Assembly: GCA_020849765.1 (NCBI GenBank) | Contig: JADLAY010000034.1 | Span: 124,001 to 188,000, forward strand | From: Anaerolineae bacterium | GTDB lineage: Bacteria > Chloroflexota > Anaerolineae > Aggregatilineales > Phototrophicaceae | Direction of reading: 5' to 3' | Length of the DNA: 64,000 bases | Shown here: piece after piece, positions 1 to 7,801 of the stretch | Position numbering within the stretch: position 1 is the first letter of the stretch | Layout: each line of letters opens with the position of its first letter | Notes under the pieces: generated by a model | Databases searched by the model: none | The model's input: only the letters and a program-made list of their open reading frames with translations | Told to the model about the DNA's origin: nothing | Made by a program: the position numbers and the translations under genes

Positions 1-1
1 C

Positions 2-157
2 AACATCGGCCCGATCCCGTTCACCGTCAGCACGTACTACGGCGAACAGCACCGGATCGTCATCACGATTAATCCGAATGGCGCGGTGCCGGAATCGACC
101 ACGGGCGATAACGTCCGCGAGATCGTCTACACCCTGCAAAAGGGTTCATGCCCGTAG
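2..157 (+). CDS. C-terminal end of a CARDB-like surface protein (partial)
   Basis: Only the last 51 codons lie in the window; the reading frame is open from base 2 to a TAG stop at 155-157. The peptide has alternating beta-strand character and a segment reading IVITINPNGAVPESTTGDN, which resembles the end of CARDB-type beta-sandwich repeats (a strand, then Pro-Glu-Ser and an Asp/Asn turn, then a final strand). CARDB domains occur in extracellular adhesion or enzyme-linked proteins. A strong hairpin follows the stop at once, so this is the end of its transcript. The rest of the protein, and so its function, is outside the window. Confidence 0.6.
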   Translation, partial: NIGPIPFTVSTYYGEQHRIVITINPNGAVPESTTGDNVREIVYTLQKGSCP

Positions 158-175
158 CCACGTAGTTCTATCAAC

Positions 176-208
176 AAAAAGAGGCGACCGCTCATGGTCG
201 CCTCTTTT
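176..208. terminator. Bidirectional intrinsic terminator
   Basis: A 13-14 bp stem (GAGGCGACC pairing with GGTCGCCTC, flanked by A and T runs) with a 6-base loop lies between two convergent genes. The A run on the left and T run on the right make it work in both directions. Confidence 0.9.
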
Positions 209-235
209 GATCTTCCAAGTTTTGACAGATCCGGA

Positions 236-1516
236 TCAGTTCATTTGTGTTTGGAGCAGCGCTCGCGCAAGGCTCAAATCCGGCGCGGAGCTGATTACGC
301 TGGCATCCACGTTGACGCAGATGGTGACGTCTGCCGAGTAGCAGGTCGACGTATACGCGGCATCCACACTGCCCGTCTCGCCGACGCGCTGCGAATTGAA
401 CTCAGCATACGCCTGGGCGAACTCCGCCGCATCATCCGGCGTATCCCAGGCGAGCTTCAAGACCCAGGCCACGTTCTCCTCGCCATCGACGAAAATCTGC
501 ATGTGATCGCCACCCCAACCGGCAGCGGCGGCGAGAGCCTCGCGGCGGTTGAGCTGGGAGCGCAGATGCTCGCTCAGGTAGAACTCACCGAGCGCGGTAT
601 CCCAGACCATTTCCCAGCCATCGCCGAGCACTGCATCCACCGGACTCAGAACGACGGCGACAGCGCCCTCACCCGCCAGATATTTGTCGGGATGTATGAC
701 CTGCTCGCTCGTCGTCGGCGGGTTGTCGAAAGCCGCGTTGACCAGATCCCAGCCATGGGCTTGAGTAAACAGCGACAGGGCAAAGGTCAGACCTGCGTCA
801 TAGGGAAAGAGCAGTTCACGCAGCAGCGGCTGTGGAATGTCGCCGGGCGGCAGCAGATTGCCCGCCTGAACCCCCTCGACGAGGATCGATAGGGCGGCCA
901 TCGGATTGGCTGCGGCGACCTGCTGGGTGTAGGCATTCATCGACAGGCTGGCATCACCCTCGACAAGCGAGAGCGTGGCGAGCGATTGATCGGGATGAGC
1001 GTCGATGTCGCCCTGGTTGAGGAGCGCATCCAGGTCGAAGTTCTGATCCTGAAGGGCGTGGGTGAACTCGTGCACGTAGATGATCTGCTCAGTGATCGAC
1101 AGCCCCTCGCCAGGATCGTCACCGACGACGGGGATCACGTTCATGACACCGGTGTCCGTGTCGTAGAATCCGGCCACCTGGCTGCCGAGCGTTTCGATGA
1201 AGAGCGCCGTCAGGTCTGTGCCCGGCGGTAGCATACCCAGTGCGACGTAGAAGGCCAGCGAACGCCGCGCCAGTTCCGGCGTCAGTTCTTCGCGATATTG
1301 GTCGGCGATGTATTCACGAAGCTCTGCCCGCGTCGGAAAGGCGTGACCGATTGGGGCCTCCAGATGCAGCCCGCGGATCGCTGCCGTCACATCTTCAAGG
1401 CTTTCCATCTGCGCTTCGAGCGCCGGGGGAATATCAACGGGGGGTGCATCCTGCGCCGAAGCTGTTCCGGCCAGGCACACAACCAACAAGATCGCCACGA
1501 GAAGTATTCTTTTCAA
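236..1516 (-). CDS. Secreted zinc metallopeptidase-like protein (HEFTH motif)
   Basis: An exported protein of about 426 residues. I place the start at a TTG (1516) because AAGGGAG lies 6-7 bases upstream and the protein then begins MKRILLVAILLVV, a classic signal peptide cleaved after a TASA-like site; a GTG ten codons upstream lacks a ribosome site. Residues about 149-153 are HEFTH followed by ALQDQ, and a downstream LVEGDA (Glu about 187) is a plausible third zinc ligand, the pattern of HExxH...E gluzincin-like proteins seen in Chloroflexi and Deinococci. Substrate is unknown. It is a single gene, ending against the terminator shared with the CARDB-like gene. Confidence 0.75.
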   Translation of the reverse strand: MKRILLVAILLVVCLAGTASAQDAPPVDIPPALEAQMESLEDVTAAIRGLHLEAPIGHAFPTRAELREYIADQYREELTPELARRSLAFYVALGMLPPGTDLTALFIETLGSQVAGFYDTDTGVMNVIPVVGDDPGEGLSITEQIIYVHEFTHALQDQNFDLDALLNQGDIDAHPDQSLATLSLVEGDASLSMNAYTQQVAAANPMAALSILVEGVQAGNLLPPGDIPQPLLRELLFPYDAGLTFALSLFTQAHGWDLVNAAFDNPPTTSEQVIHPDKYLAGEGAVAVVLSPVDAVLGDGWEMVWDTALGEFYLSEHLRSQLNRREALAAAAGWGGDHMQIFVDGEENVAWVLKLAWDTPDDAAEFAQAYAEFNSQRVGETGSVDAAYTSTCYSADVTICVNVDASVISSAPDLSLARALLQTQMN

Positions 1517-1671
1517 GGCATTCTCCCTTGGTAGAGCGAACCGCACTCAATTCTGCGTGAGACTGCAGCAGCCAACATCCCTCAATTGTGGGGGGACGAG
1601 TACGCAACCCGGTGCGCAACCGCTGCGTATACATCAGTGTAGTGCAATCGAATGATGAGGGAATGAGTGAA

Positions 1672-2004
1672 ATGGCAGCGATAGTCTTGGTAGTTCTGGC
1701 TCTGGTCGGTCTGTTCGTCATCCTTCCGACGTTCACGTCGATACTGGGTCTGGTCTTCACCCTATTGGTCTGGGCCGCGATTGGCTGGCTGGCCGGTCAA
1801 TTCCTGCGTGGGCGCGGTTATGGCGCGGTCGGCAACATTCTGCTCGGCGTGGGTGGTGGCATCCTGGGCGGTCTGATCTTCCACGTGGCGGCCCCGGCGC
1901 TGGCGATGGGCCTGCTGGGCAAGCTCCTGAGCGGCGTGATCGGCGCGGTCGGGCTGGTCTACATCGTGCGTCTGCTCGGCATCAACCCAAGCTTTGGCCG
2001 TTAG
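1672..2004 (+). CDS. GlsB/YeaQ/YmgE-type small membrane protein
   Basis: A 110-residue, very hydrophobic protein. The ATG at 1672 is chosen over upstream starts because GAGGG at 1657-1661 is correctly spaced. It shows three to four membrane segments with glycine-rich hairpins; the middle part (WAAIGWLAGQFLRGRG...GNILLGVGGGILGG) matches the GlsB/YeaQ/YmgE 'transglycosylase-associated' family, whose members are small stress-linked inner-membrane proteins of unclear biochemistry. A strong terminator follows. Family assignment is confident; the role is not known. Confidence 0.8.
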   Translation: MAAIVLVVLALVGLFVILPTFTSILGLVFTLLVWAAIGWLAGQFLRGRGYGAVGNILLGVGGGILGGLIFHVAAPALAMGLLGKLLSGVIGAVGLVYIVRLLGINPSFGR

Positions 2005-2035
2005 GCTCCAGGCACACACAATCTACCTTTACCGG

Positions 2036-2066
2036 CGAGCGCAGAACCCCTCTGCGCTCGTTGGTT
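2036..2066 (+). terminator. Intrinsic terminator after the YeaQ-type gene
   Basis: A perfect 10-bp stem, CGAGCGCAGA against TCTGCGCTCG, with a 5-base loop, then TTGGTTTTC. Confidence 0.85.
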
Positions 2067-2076
2067 TTCTGGCTGG

Positions 2077-2105
2077 TTGACTTCGCCGTGTCGAGTGGAT
2101 ATGGT
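2077..2105 (+). promoter_or_regulatory. Candidate sigma-70 promoter for the aminotransferase
   Basis: TTGACT at 2077-2082, a 17-base spacer, and TATGGT at 2100-2105. It lies directly after the upstream terminator and 35 bases before the start codon. Confidence 0.55.
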
Positions 2106-2139
2106 AGTGTGCGCATTTCTGAATGTTCAGGAGCCTGAT

Positions 2140-3477
2140 ATGCCAAGCGCAGCCGAACTCGTTCAACTTAACAAACAAACGACACTCGCCAGTTGGATGT
2201 CCCAAGGCGGTTGGAATCCGATCCCAATCGATCACGCCGTGGGGATTTATTTCTATTCCACCGATGGCAAACGCTACATCGATTGGTCGTCGCAGCTGGT
2301 GAATGTCAACCTGGGGCATAGCCACCCGCGGGTCGTCAAGGCGATCCAGGAACAAGCGGCCAAGCTGTGCTACGTCAGCCCCGGCTATGCTACCGAGCCG
2401 CGTGGCCGGCTGGGCGAGCTGCTGTCCGAAGTCACGCCCGGCAATCTGACCAAATCCTTCTTCACCAATGGTGGGGCCGACGCCATCGAGAACGCGATGA
2501 AGATCGCCCGGCTGTACACCGGCAGGCAGAAAATCCTGACTCGCTATCGCTCATATCACGGTGCAACCTTCGGCTCGATGACCGCCGGTGGCGACCCGCG
2601 GCGTCTGGGCAATGAGCCCGGCGTGCCCTGGATCGTCCGACTGCCCGATCCTTACGCCTATCGCAACGCGTCCTATCGCGGGCGGACTCAGGAAGAAGGC
2701 GACCAGATCATCGCGGAACAGATCGAAGAAATCGTCGAGATGGAAGGCCCGAACGAATGCGCCGCCATCATGGTCGAAGGCTACAGCGGCAGCAGCGGCA
2801 TCCTTCAGCCGACCGGGCTTTACTTCAAACGGCTGCGCGAAATCTGCGACAAGTACGGCATCTTGTTGATCGTCGACGAGGTGATGAGCGGCTTCGGGCG
2901 CACCGGCGAATGGTTCGGTATCGATCATTATCCTGACGCGCAGCCGGATATCATGGCGCTGGCGAAGGGTATCACCAGCGGCTACGTCCCGCTCGGCGCG
3001 ACGGTCGTCAGCGAACCGATCGCGGACTTCTTCGACGATCACACGTTGGTCGCGGGTCTGACCTACAGTGCACATCCACTCGCTTGCGCCGCAGGTGTCG
3101 AGACCGTCCAGGTCTATCGCGACGAAAATCTGATCGACCGCTCGCGCGAACTGGGCAAGGTCTTGCGCAAAGGTCTCATGGACCTGGCCGAGAAGCATCC
3201 CGTCATCGGCGACGTCCGCGGCACCGGCCTGCACCAGGTGATCGAGCTGGTCAAGAACCGCGAGACGCGCGAGGCGATCAGCCCGTTCAACAAGCCGCTG
3301 AGCGAAGCGATGAAGGTGGCCAGCGCGTCACTCAAGGACAATGGTCTGCAGACGATGGTGCGCTGGAACATGATCTTCAGCACGCCACCGCTGATCATCA
3401 CCGAGGAGCAGCTGCAAGAAGGGCTGGACATCCTGGATACGGCGCTGGATGCCATCGACTCGTACTACGAAGGCTAG
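2140..3477 (+). CDS. Class III PLP-dependent aminotransferase
   Basis: A 445-residue fold-type I aminotransferase of class III (omega-amino acid:pyruvate / taurine / diaminobutyrate type). AGGAG at 2129-2133 sets the start at 2140. Visible hallmarks are the cofactor-phosphate region SFFTNGGADAIENAMK (about 106-121), YHGATFGS, the DEVMSGFGRTG loop (Asp about 246) that contacts the pyridine nitrogen, and ALAKGITSGYVPLG with the Schiff-base lysine near residue 276. The amino donor cannot be read from the sequence; taurine-pyruvate and beta-alanine-pyruvate enzymes are the nearest styles. It has its own promoter and terminator, so is probably monocistronic. Confidence 0.85.
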   Translation: MPSAAELVQLNKQTTLASWMSQGGWNPIPIDHAVGIYFYSTDGKRYIDWSSQLVNVNLGHSHPRVVKAIQEQAAKLCYVSPGYATEPRGRLGELLSEVTPGNLTKSFFTNGGADAIENAMKIARLYTGRQKILTRYRSYHGATFGSMTAGGDPRRLGNEPGVPWIVRLPDPYAYRNASYRGRTQEEGDQIIAEQIEEIVEMEGPNECAAIMVEGYSGSSGILQPTGLYFKRLREICDKYGILLIVDEVMSGFGRTGEWFGIDHYPDAQPDIMALAKGITSGYVPLGATVVSEPIADFFDDHTLVAGLTYSAHPLACAAGVETVQVYRDENLIDRSRELGKVLRKGLMDLAEKHPVIGDVRGTGLHQVIELVKNRETREAISPFNKPLSEAMKVASASLKDNGLQTMVRWNMIFSTPPLIITEEQLQEGLDILDTALDAIDSYYEG

Positions 3478-3500
3478 GTCAATCGCGACCTGAGGGATCG

Positions 3501-3530
3501 AAAGGGACAGCCCGTGTGGACTGTCCCTTT
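3501..3530. terminator. Bidirectional intrinsic terminator
   Basis: AAAGGGACAG (3501-3510) pairs perfectly with CTGTCCCTTT (3521-3530) between convergent genes. Confidence 0.85.
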
Positions 3531-3540
3531 AGTTGGTGGC

Positions 3541-4584
3541 CTATTCGTCGCCGTAAGTCTCGTCGCGCTTCGGCTTTTCAAGATCCGTGAAGCGGCTCAG
3601 ATCCATCCCGCGTTCGTAACGACGGCCATCCGGCATGGTCGCATCCCGCAGTGAGGCACCAACCAGGCTGGCGCCGTGCAAAGATGCGTTTTCGAGGTTG
3701 GCGTCGCGCAGGTCCGCATGGATCAGGCTGGCACCGCTCAAGTCTGCACCCTTGAAATTAGCGTCGCGCAGGTTCGCACCGTTAAACACAGCACCGTTCA
3801 AATGCGCATTCTCAAGATTCGCGTCGTGCAGATTGGCGCCATCCAGAAATGCGCCGGTCAGAAGCGCGCCTTCGAAGGAAGCATCTTTCGCGTTCCCCCC
3901 CCGCAGCGATGCCCCCTCCAAGTTCGCACCGGCGAAACTCGCATCCTTCATGTTGGCGCCGTCGAGATTGGCGCCAATGAGGATCGCATCGTCGAACAAT
4001 GCATCACACAGATTCGAGCCACTCAGGTTGGCGTTGCTCAGGTTCGCACCGGTGAGGACCGCATCTTCAAAGTCGCAGCCCTTGAGATTCTGGTCGCTGA
4101 AGTCCTGCCCGGCCAGATTGCGATCGCTGAAGTCGCGCCCGATCTGCACGTCGACGTCGATGCCGGAGATGGCGCGCTTGAGCGTCGTCCGCGTCATGTT
4201 GATGATCTGATCGGACAGGTCGCGCCCCAGCATGCGAAAGTCCGGCGGCTCCGGGGCCATTGGCGGGCGCGGCGGAAGCGGCGCCGCCTCGCGCATACGC
4301 CCTTCCAGATACAGCACGAGCTGCGTCACGGCGAACTGCACCTGAGCAAGCACGGCGCGCTCGTCGGCATCCGCGGCCACTTCCAGCGCCAGGACATTGG
4401 CGACGTAGAAGTCGTCGGGCATTAACTCGGCAATGCGCCCGTGCAGGCCCTGATAGCTCTTGATCGCCATCGCACCCGCGCCGTCATACACGCCCTGCAT
4501 GAGCGTGCGGTCGACTGATTGCTGCAGCGCACGCAGCGCCGTCAGATATTGACGTAGCTGGGCAGCTGAGGTCTCATCCATCAT
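3541..4584 (-). CDS. Pentapeptide-repeat protein coupled to an ECF sigma factor
   Basis: About 347 residues. The N-terminal 130 residues look helical (Gln/Leu-rich, then a hydrophobic stretch QFAVTQLVLYLEGR and a Pro-rich linker), and the C-terminal half is an almost unbroken run of A(N/D)LxxA pentapeptide repeats, which form a right-handed four-sided beta helix. The reading frame overlaps the end of the upstream sigma gene: ATG at 4593 would have no spacing from AAAGGG, while ATG at 4584 has 9 bases, so I chose 4584, giving an 11-base overlap. Pentapeptide helices serve as protein interaction or DNA-mimic surfaces; here it may modulate the sigma factor, but that is inference from position only. 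Confidence 0.8.
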   Translation of the reverse strand: MMDETSAAQLRQYLTALRALQQSVDRTLMQGVYDGAGAMAIKSYQGLHGRIAELMPDDFYVANVLALEVAADADERAVLAQVQFAVTQLVLYLEGRMREAAPLPPRPPMAPEPPDFRMLGRDLSDQIINMTRTTLKRAISGIDVDVQIGRDFSDRNLAGQDFSDQNLKGCDFEDAVLTGANLSNANLSGSNLCDALFDDAILIGANLDGANMKDASFAGANLEGASLRGGNAKDASFEGALLTGAFLDGANLHDANLENAHLNGAVFNGANLRDANFKGADLSGASLIHADLRDANLENASLHGASLVGASLRDATMPDGRRYERGMDLSRFTDLEKPKRDETYGDE

Positions 4585-5218
4585 GATTGTCATCCCTTTC
4601 TGTCACTTCTGTCACTCGTTCTTCAATTGCATCAATCGTTTCCGGGTTGAGCAGGGCACGCAGCCGCTGCTTGGCATGGAATATCCGGGATTTGATCGTG
4701 CCGATGTTCACGTCCATGATCTCGGCAATCTGTGCATACGTCATTCCTTCCTCGGCAAACAGGATGAGCGCCTGCCGTTGAAGCTCAGGAAGCTGCTGCA
4801 TGGCCTCGCGCACTTCCAATTCAAGCAGCAGCCAGTGAGCCGTTTCGTCCATCGGCGTACTGCGTTCCATCGCCGCCGCAAAACTGATTCGCGCATTGAT
4901 CGGTTCGGATTCTTCACTCTCGTCGAGCGACATTTCGGGGTGCCTGCCGCGGCGGCGCAGGACATCGTAGCAGCGGTTGCGCGCAACCCGGAAGACGAAT
5001 GGCCGCACCATGCCCGGCTCCGTCAACTTATCGAGATTGAAGTAGAGCGCCGACATCGTCTCTTGGGTCAGATCTTCCCATTCGTAGCCATCGCCGATGA
5101 GCCGCCGAACGAAGCGTGAAACTGAGGGCTCCAGCAGCGCGTGGAGATCGGCAAATGCCTCGCGGTCGCCAGCTCTGGCCCGTTCCAGTAGATCCGTTTC
5201 GCGCGCTGTCAGCTCCAC
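4574..5218 (-). CDS. ECF-type RNA polymerase sigma-70 factor
   Basis: A 214-residue sigma factor with regions 2 and 4. Region 2 carries YEWEDLTQETMSALY and RPFVFRVARNRCYDVLRRR; region 4 carries a helix-turn-helix reading YAQIAEIMDVNIGTIKSR followed by IFHAKQRLR. The GTG start at 5218 is fixed by a perfect AGGAGGA six bases upstream; the open frame runs on to 6064 but that part is antisense to map. No anti-sigma gene with a membrane domain is adjacent; the only coupled partner is the pentapeptide-repeat gene. It is divergent from map, with an inverted repeat between them. Confidence 0.9.
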   Translation of the reverse strand: MELTARETDLLERARAGDREAFADLHALLEPSVSRFVRRLIGDGYEWEDLTQETMSALYFNLDKLTEPGMVRPFVFRVARNRCYDVLRRRGRHPEMSLDESEESEPINARISFAAAMERSTPMDETAHWLLLELEVREAMQQLPELQRQALILFAEEGMTYAQIAEIMDVNIGTIKSRIFHAKQRLRALLNPETIDAIEERVTEVTERDDNHDG

Positions 5219-5311
5219 AAAAATCCTCCTGCTGAACCCTAATACGTTGGCATCCACAGGATTGTTCAAACATGGCGGGTGACATTCACCCTTATCTCGA
5301 CCAGCGAAATG

Positions 5312-5331
5312 ATCTATGCTTCGGCATAGAT
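5312..5331. promoter_or_regulatory. 8-bp inverted repeat / UUCG tetraloop hairpin upstream of map
   Basis: ATCTATGC and GCATAGAT are perfectly complementary around TTCG, so the RNA would form a very stable C(UUCG)G-capped hairpin 34 bases before the map start codon. No T run follows, so it is not a typical terminator. It may stabilise the leader or be a protein site in the sigma/map divergent region. Confidence 0.6.
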
Positions 5332-5365
5332 GCGTCGCACATGTTGCCAGCGAAGAGGAACTCTC

Positions 5366-6112
5366 ATGACGATCACGACGGAGAAACAATTGAGCAAGCT
5401 CTTGCGCATCGGCAAGATTTGCGGGACGACGCTCAAAATGATGCAAGAGGCGGTCAAACCGGGCATGACGACCGCGGAACTCAACGACATCGGCGCTCGT
5501 TATCTGTACGAACAGGGCGCGCACCCGGCCCCGATCCTCATGTACAAATTCCCTGGCGCCACGTGCATCAGTATCAACGACGAAGCGGCGCATGGCATCC
5601 CCGGCGACCGCGTGATCAAAGCGGGTGATCTGGTCAATATCGACGTCTCGGCGGAACTGGATGGCTACTTCGCCGACTGCGGCGGCACGATTGCAGTGCC
5701 CCCCATCAGCATCGAGAACAAGCGGTTGTGTGACTTCACATTGGCTGCCCTGGAGGCGGCTGCGGACGTCGTCACTGCCGACCGGCCGCTCTACGTGATC
5801 GGCCAGGCGGTCGAAGGCGTGGCGCGCAAAGGCGGCTACAACATCATCCGTGAGCTGAGCGGCCACGGCGTGGGCCGCAGCCTGCACGAAGAACCCCGCC
5901 ACGTGCCCAATTTCTTCACCAAGCGGGCCAAACAACCGCTGACCGACGGCATGGTGCTGACACTGGAGCCATTTCTGACGCGCGGCATCGGTAAGGTCGT
6001 GACGGCGGACGATGGCTGGACGCTGAAGACGGTCGGTGGCAGCCCGGCCTGCCAGTATGAGCACACGGTCGTGATCACACGCGGCAAGCCGATCCTGGTG
6101 ACAGCCGTTTAG
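5366..6112 (+). CDS. map: Type I methionine aminopeptidase
   Basis: A 248-residue cytoplasmic metalloenzyme that removes the initiator methionine from new proteins. The start at 5366 follows GAGGAA; the longer frame from 5330 lacks a ribosome site and overlaps the leader hairpin. The pita-bread fold metal ligands are visible in order: Asp in NIDVSAELDG, Asp in ADCGGTI, His in SGHGVGRSLHEEP, Glu in TLEPFL and Glu in QYEHTVV. It lacks an N-terminal zinc-finger or SH3 extension, as in ordinary bacterial Map. It ends with a 4-base overlap against the convergent gene downstream. Confidence 0.95.
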   Translation: MTITTEKQLSKLLRIGKICGTTLKMMQEAVKPGMTTAELNDIGARYLYEQGAHPAPILMYKFPGATCISINDEAAHGIPGDRVIKAGDLVNIDVSAELDGYFADCGGTIAVPPISIENKRLCDFTLAALEAAADVVTADRPLYVIGQAVEGVARKGGYNIIRELSGHGVGRSLHEEPRHVPNFFTKRAKQPLTDGMVLTLEPFLTRGIGKVVTADDGWTLKTVGGSPACQYEHTVVITRGKPILVTAV

Positions 6113-6642
6113 TTCGGGTGTTTCAGGCCGAGTTTCTCGTCCAGTTTATCCGGGTCGGCGCAGTATTCGGGATAAGTCTCGCGCAGCGTACGTAGAGCTT
6201 CGCGGGCGCGTTCCAGCATGGCCGGGTTACTCGTCAAGCCCACCACCGCCGCAATATTGTTATATTCATGGCGGGCAGTGCTGATCCGCGTCAGGCGGCG
6301 GTCGAGTTCGTTCAGGAGCGCCTGCATATCCTCATCGATGGCAGACAGCCGGATCGGCAGTTGATACGCATCCACGCTGGCTGCATCAGGGTCATCTTCC
6401 ATCTCGTCGATCAGAATGATTGACACATAGTCGATGCACTCCTGACCGACCGCCTCAAGGAACTCAATATCCCGGCTGCTCGACGTGCCAATTGCGATAG
6501 CCAGGTCACTTTCGGGCAAGACAGCGCGCAAATCGGCGCCCTGCCCAACGACAATATCGGCGTCAAACCGCTCGCGAAACGCCGTGATAATTTGGGAAAC
6601 ACGCGCGTCGGCTTCGAACAGGGGACATACACAGAATTTCAT
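6109..6642 (-). CDS. Unknown protein: receiver-like fold plus H-box-like motif
   Basis: A 177-residue soluble protein that I do not recognise as a named family. Starting at ATG 6642 (the TTG at 6663 is less likely), residues 1-120 alternate strands and helices in the order of a response-regulator receiver (KFCVCP, DADIVVG, SDLAIAIG, YVSIILIDE, LPIRLSAIDE) but without a clear acidic-pocket pair and phospho-Asp pattern. The C-terminal part contains TARHEYNNIAAVVGL, which resembles the H-box of histidine kinase dimerisation helices (HDxNN type). No ATPase domain follows. It may be a phosphotransfer or adaptor protein; confidence in function is low. It is convergent with map, sharing a CTAA/TTAG stop overlap. 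Confidence 0.55.
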   Translation of the reverse strand: MKFCVCPLFEADARVSQIITAFRERFDADIVVGQGADLRAVLPESDLAIAIGTSSSRDIEFLEAVGQECIDYVSIILIDEMEDDPDAASVDAYQLPIRLSAIDEDMQALLNELDRRLTRISTARHEYNNIAAVVGLTSNPAMLERAREALRTLRETYPEYCADPDKLDEKLGLKHPN

Positions 6643-6808
6643 CGCATCTCGCCCAAAAGGCAATCGTCGCGCACACTATGATATCTCTCAAGCATAACAT
6701 GCGCTCAACAAGACGGCTATACGTATGAATTATCATTTCCTTATGCCTTTAGTGGCAGACAAGGGATAAAATCCCGATTCCGCGTGACATTCGTAAGGAG
6801 TAAAACGT

Positions 6809-7753
6809 ATGCAGTACCGGCGACTCGGCGATGCCGGCATGAAGGTCAGTGTCATTTCTATGGGCGGCTGGATTAATTACGGCGAAGGCAAAGTTCCCGC
6901 CGATGAAGCCCGGCAGATTGTGATTCGCGCTTATGAGCATGGGATCAATTACTTCGACCTCGCCGATATTTATGGGCGCGGCGAAGCCGAAAAGCAGATG
7001 GGCAGCGTCCTCAAGCAGTTTCCCCGCCACACACTCGTGATCGCCACTAAGGTCTACTGGCCGATGAGCGATGACGTCAACGATCAGGGTTTATCGCGCA
7101 AGCACATCATGGAGAGCATCGACAAGAGCCTGATGCGCCTGGGTACGGACTACGTGGACATCTATTTCTGCCACCGTCCCGACCCGAACACCCCGGTGGA
7201 AGAAACCGCCCGCGCCATGCATGACCTGGTCACCCAGGGCAAAGTGCTCTACTGGGGCACGTCGGAATGGAGCGGCGCGCAAATCGCAGAAGCAGTGGCT
7301 GTGTGCGAGAAATATGGCTTGCACAGGCCGAAGACGGAACAGCCGCAGTATTCGATGCTCATCCGCGAGCGCGTGGAGACGGACGTTCTGCCCGTGACTG
7401 AGCCGAACGGCATGGGACTCGTGGTCTGGTCACCGCTGGCCGGTGGCATGCTGACCGGCAAGTACGACGAGGGCGTGCCGGAAGATTCGCGTTTTGGGCG
7501 CGAGGATTGGGCGCGCGAGCGTTATCTGAACGATGCCAACGCCAATCGAGTGTTGCGTCTGAAGCCGATCGCCGACGCGTTGGGGATCACGCGTGCGCAG
7601 CTTGCGCTGGCCTGGATTCTGCGCCAGCCCGGCGTCGCCAGCACGATTACCGGCGCGACGAAAGCGCACCAGGTCGACGGGACGGCTGCCGCCGGTGAGA
7701 TCTCACTGAGCGAAGACACGATCCGCGAGATCGAAGCCGTGCTCGCCAGCTAA
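6809..7753 (+). CDS. Aldo/keto reductase
   Basis: A 314-residue NAD(P)H-dependent (beta/alpha)8 oxidoreductase of the Kv-beta-like subgroup. AAGGAG at 6796-6801 fixes the start. The catalytic set is visible: Asp and Tyr in FDLADIYGRGEAE, Lys in VIATKVYW, and His in DIYFCHRPD. The C-terminal cofactor region reads VASTITGATKAHQVD. Physiological substrate is unknown; such enzymes commonly reduce aldehydes. A single-gene unit bounded by the sigma/map region and a large palindromic terminator. Confidence 0.9.
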   Translation: MQYRRLGDAGMKVSVISMGGWINYGEGKVPADEARQIVIRAYEHGINYFDLADIYGRGEAEKQMGSVLKQFPRHTLVIATKVYWPMSDDVNDQGLSRKHIMESIDKSLMRLGTDYVDIYFCHRPDPNTPVEETARAMHDLVTQGKVLYWGTSEWSGAQIAEAVAVCEKYGLHRPKTEQPQYSMLIRERVETDVLPVTEPNGMGLVVWSPLAGGMLTGKYDEGVPEDSRFGREDWARERYLNDANANRVLRLKPIADALGITRAQLALAWILRQPGVASTITGATKAHQVDGTAAAGEISLSEDTIREIEAVLAS

Positions 7754-7763
7754 TCACGAACCG

Positions 7764-7789
7764 CGGGGCGAGCCACGTGGCTCGCCCCG
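7764..7789. terminator. Perfect 26-bp palindrome between convergent genes
   Basis: CGGGGCGAGCCAC is followed directly by its exact reverse complement, centred on CACGTG at 7774-7779. It sits between two convergent stop codons and most likely acts as a terminator in both directions, though no long T run follows. Confidence 0.7.
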
Positions 7790-7801
7790 ACATGTCCCCG
7801 C

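Noticed and set aside
5219..6064. N-terminal extension of the ECF sigma factor into map
   Set aside because: The frame is antisense to map; the sigma gene has a perfect AGGAGGA and GTG at 5218 and ends at the normal family length.
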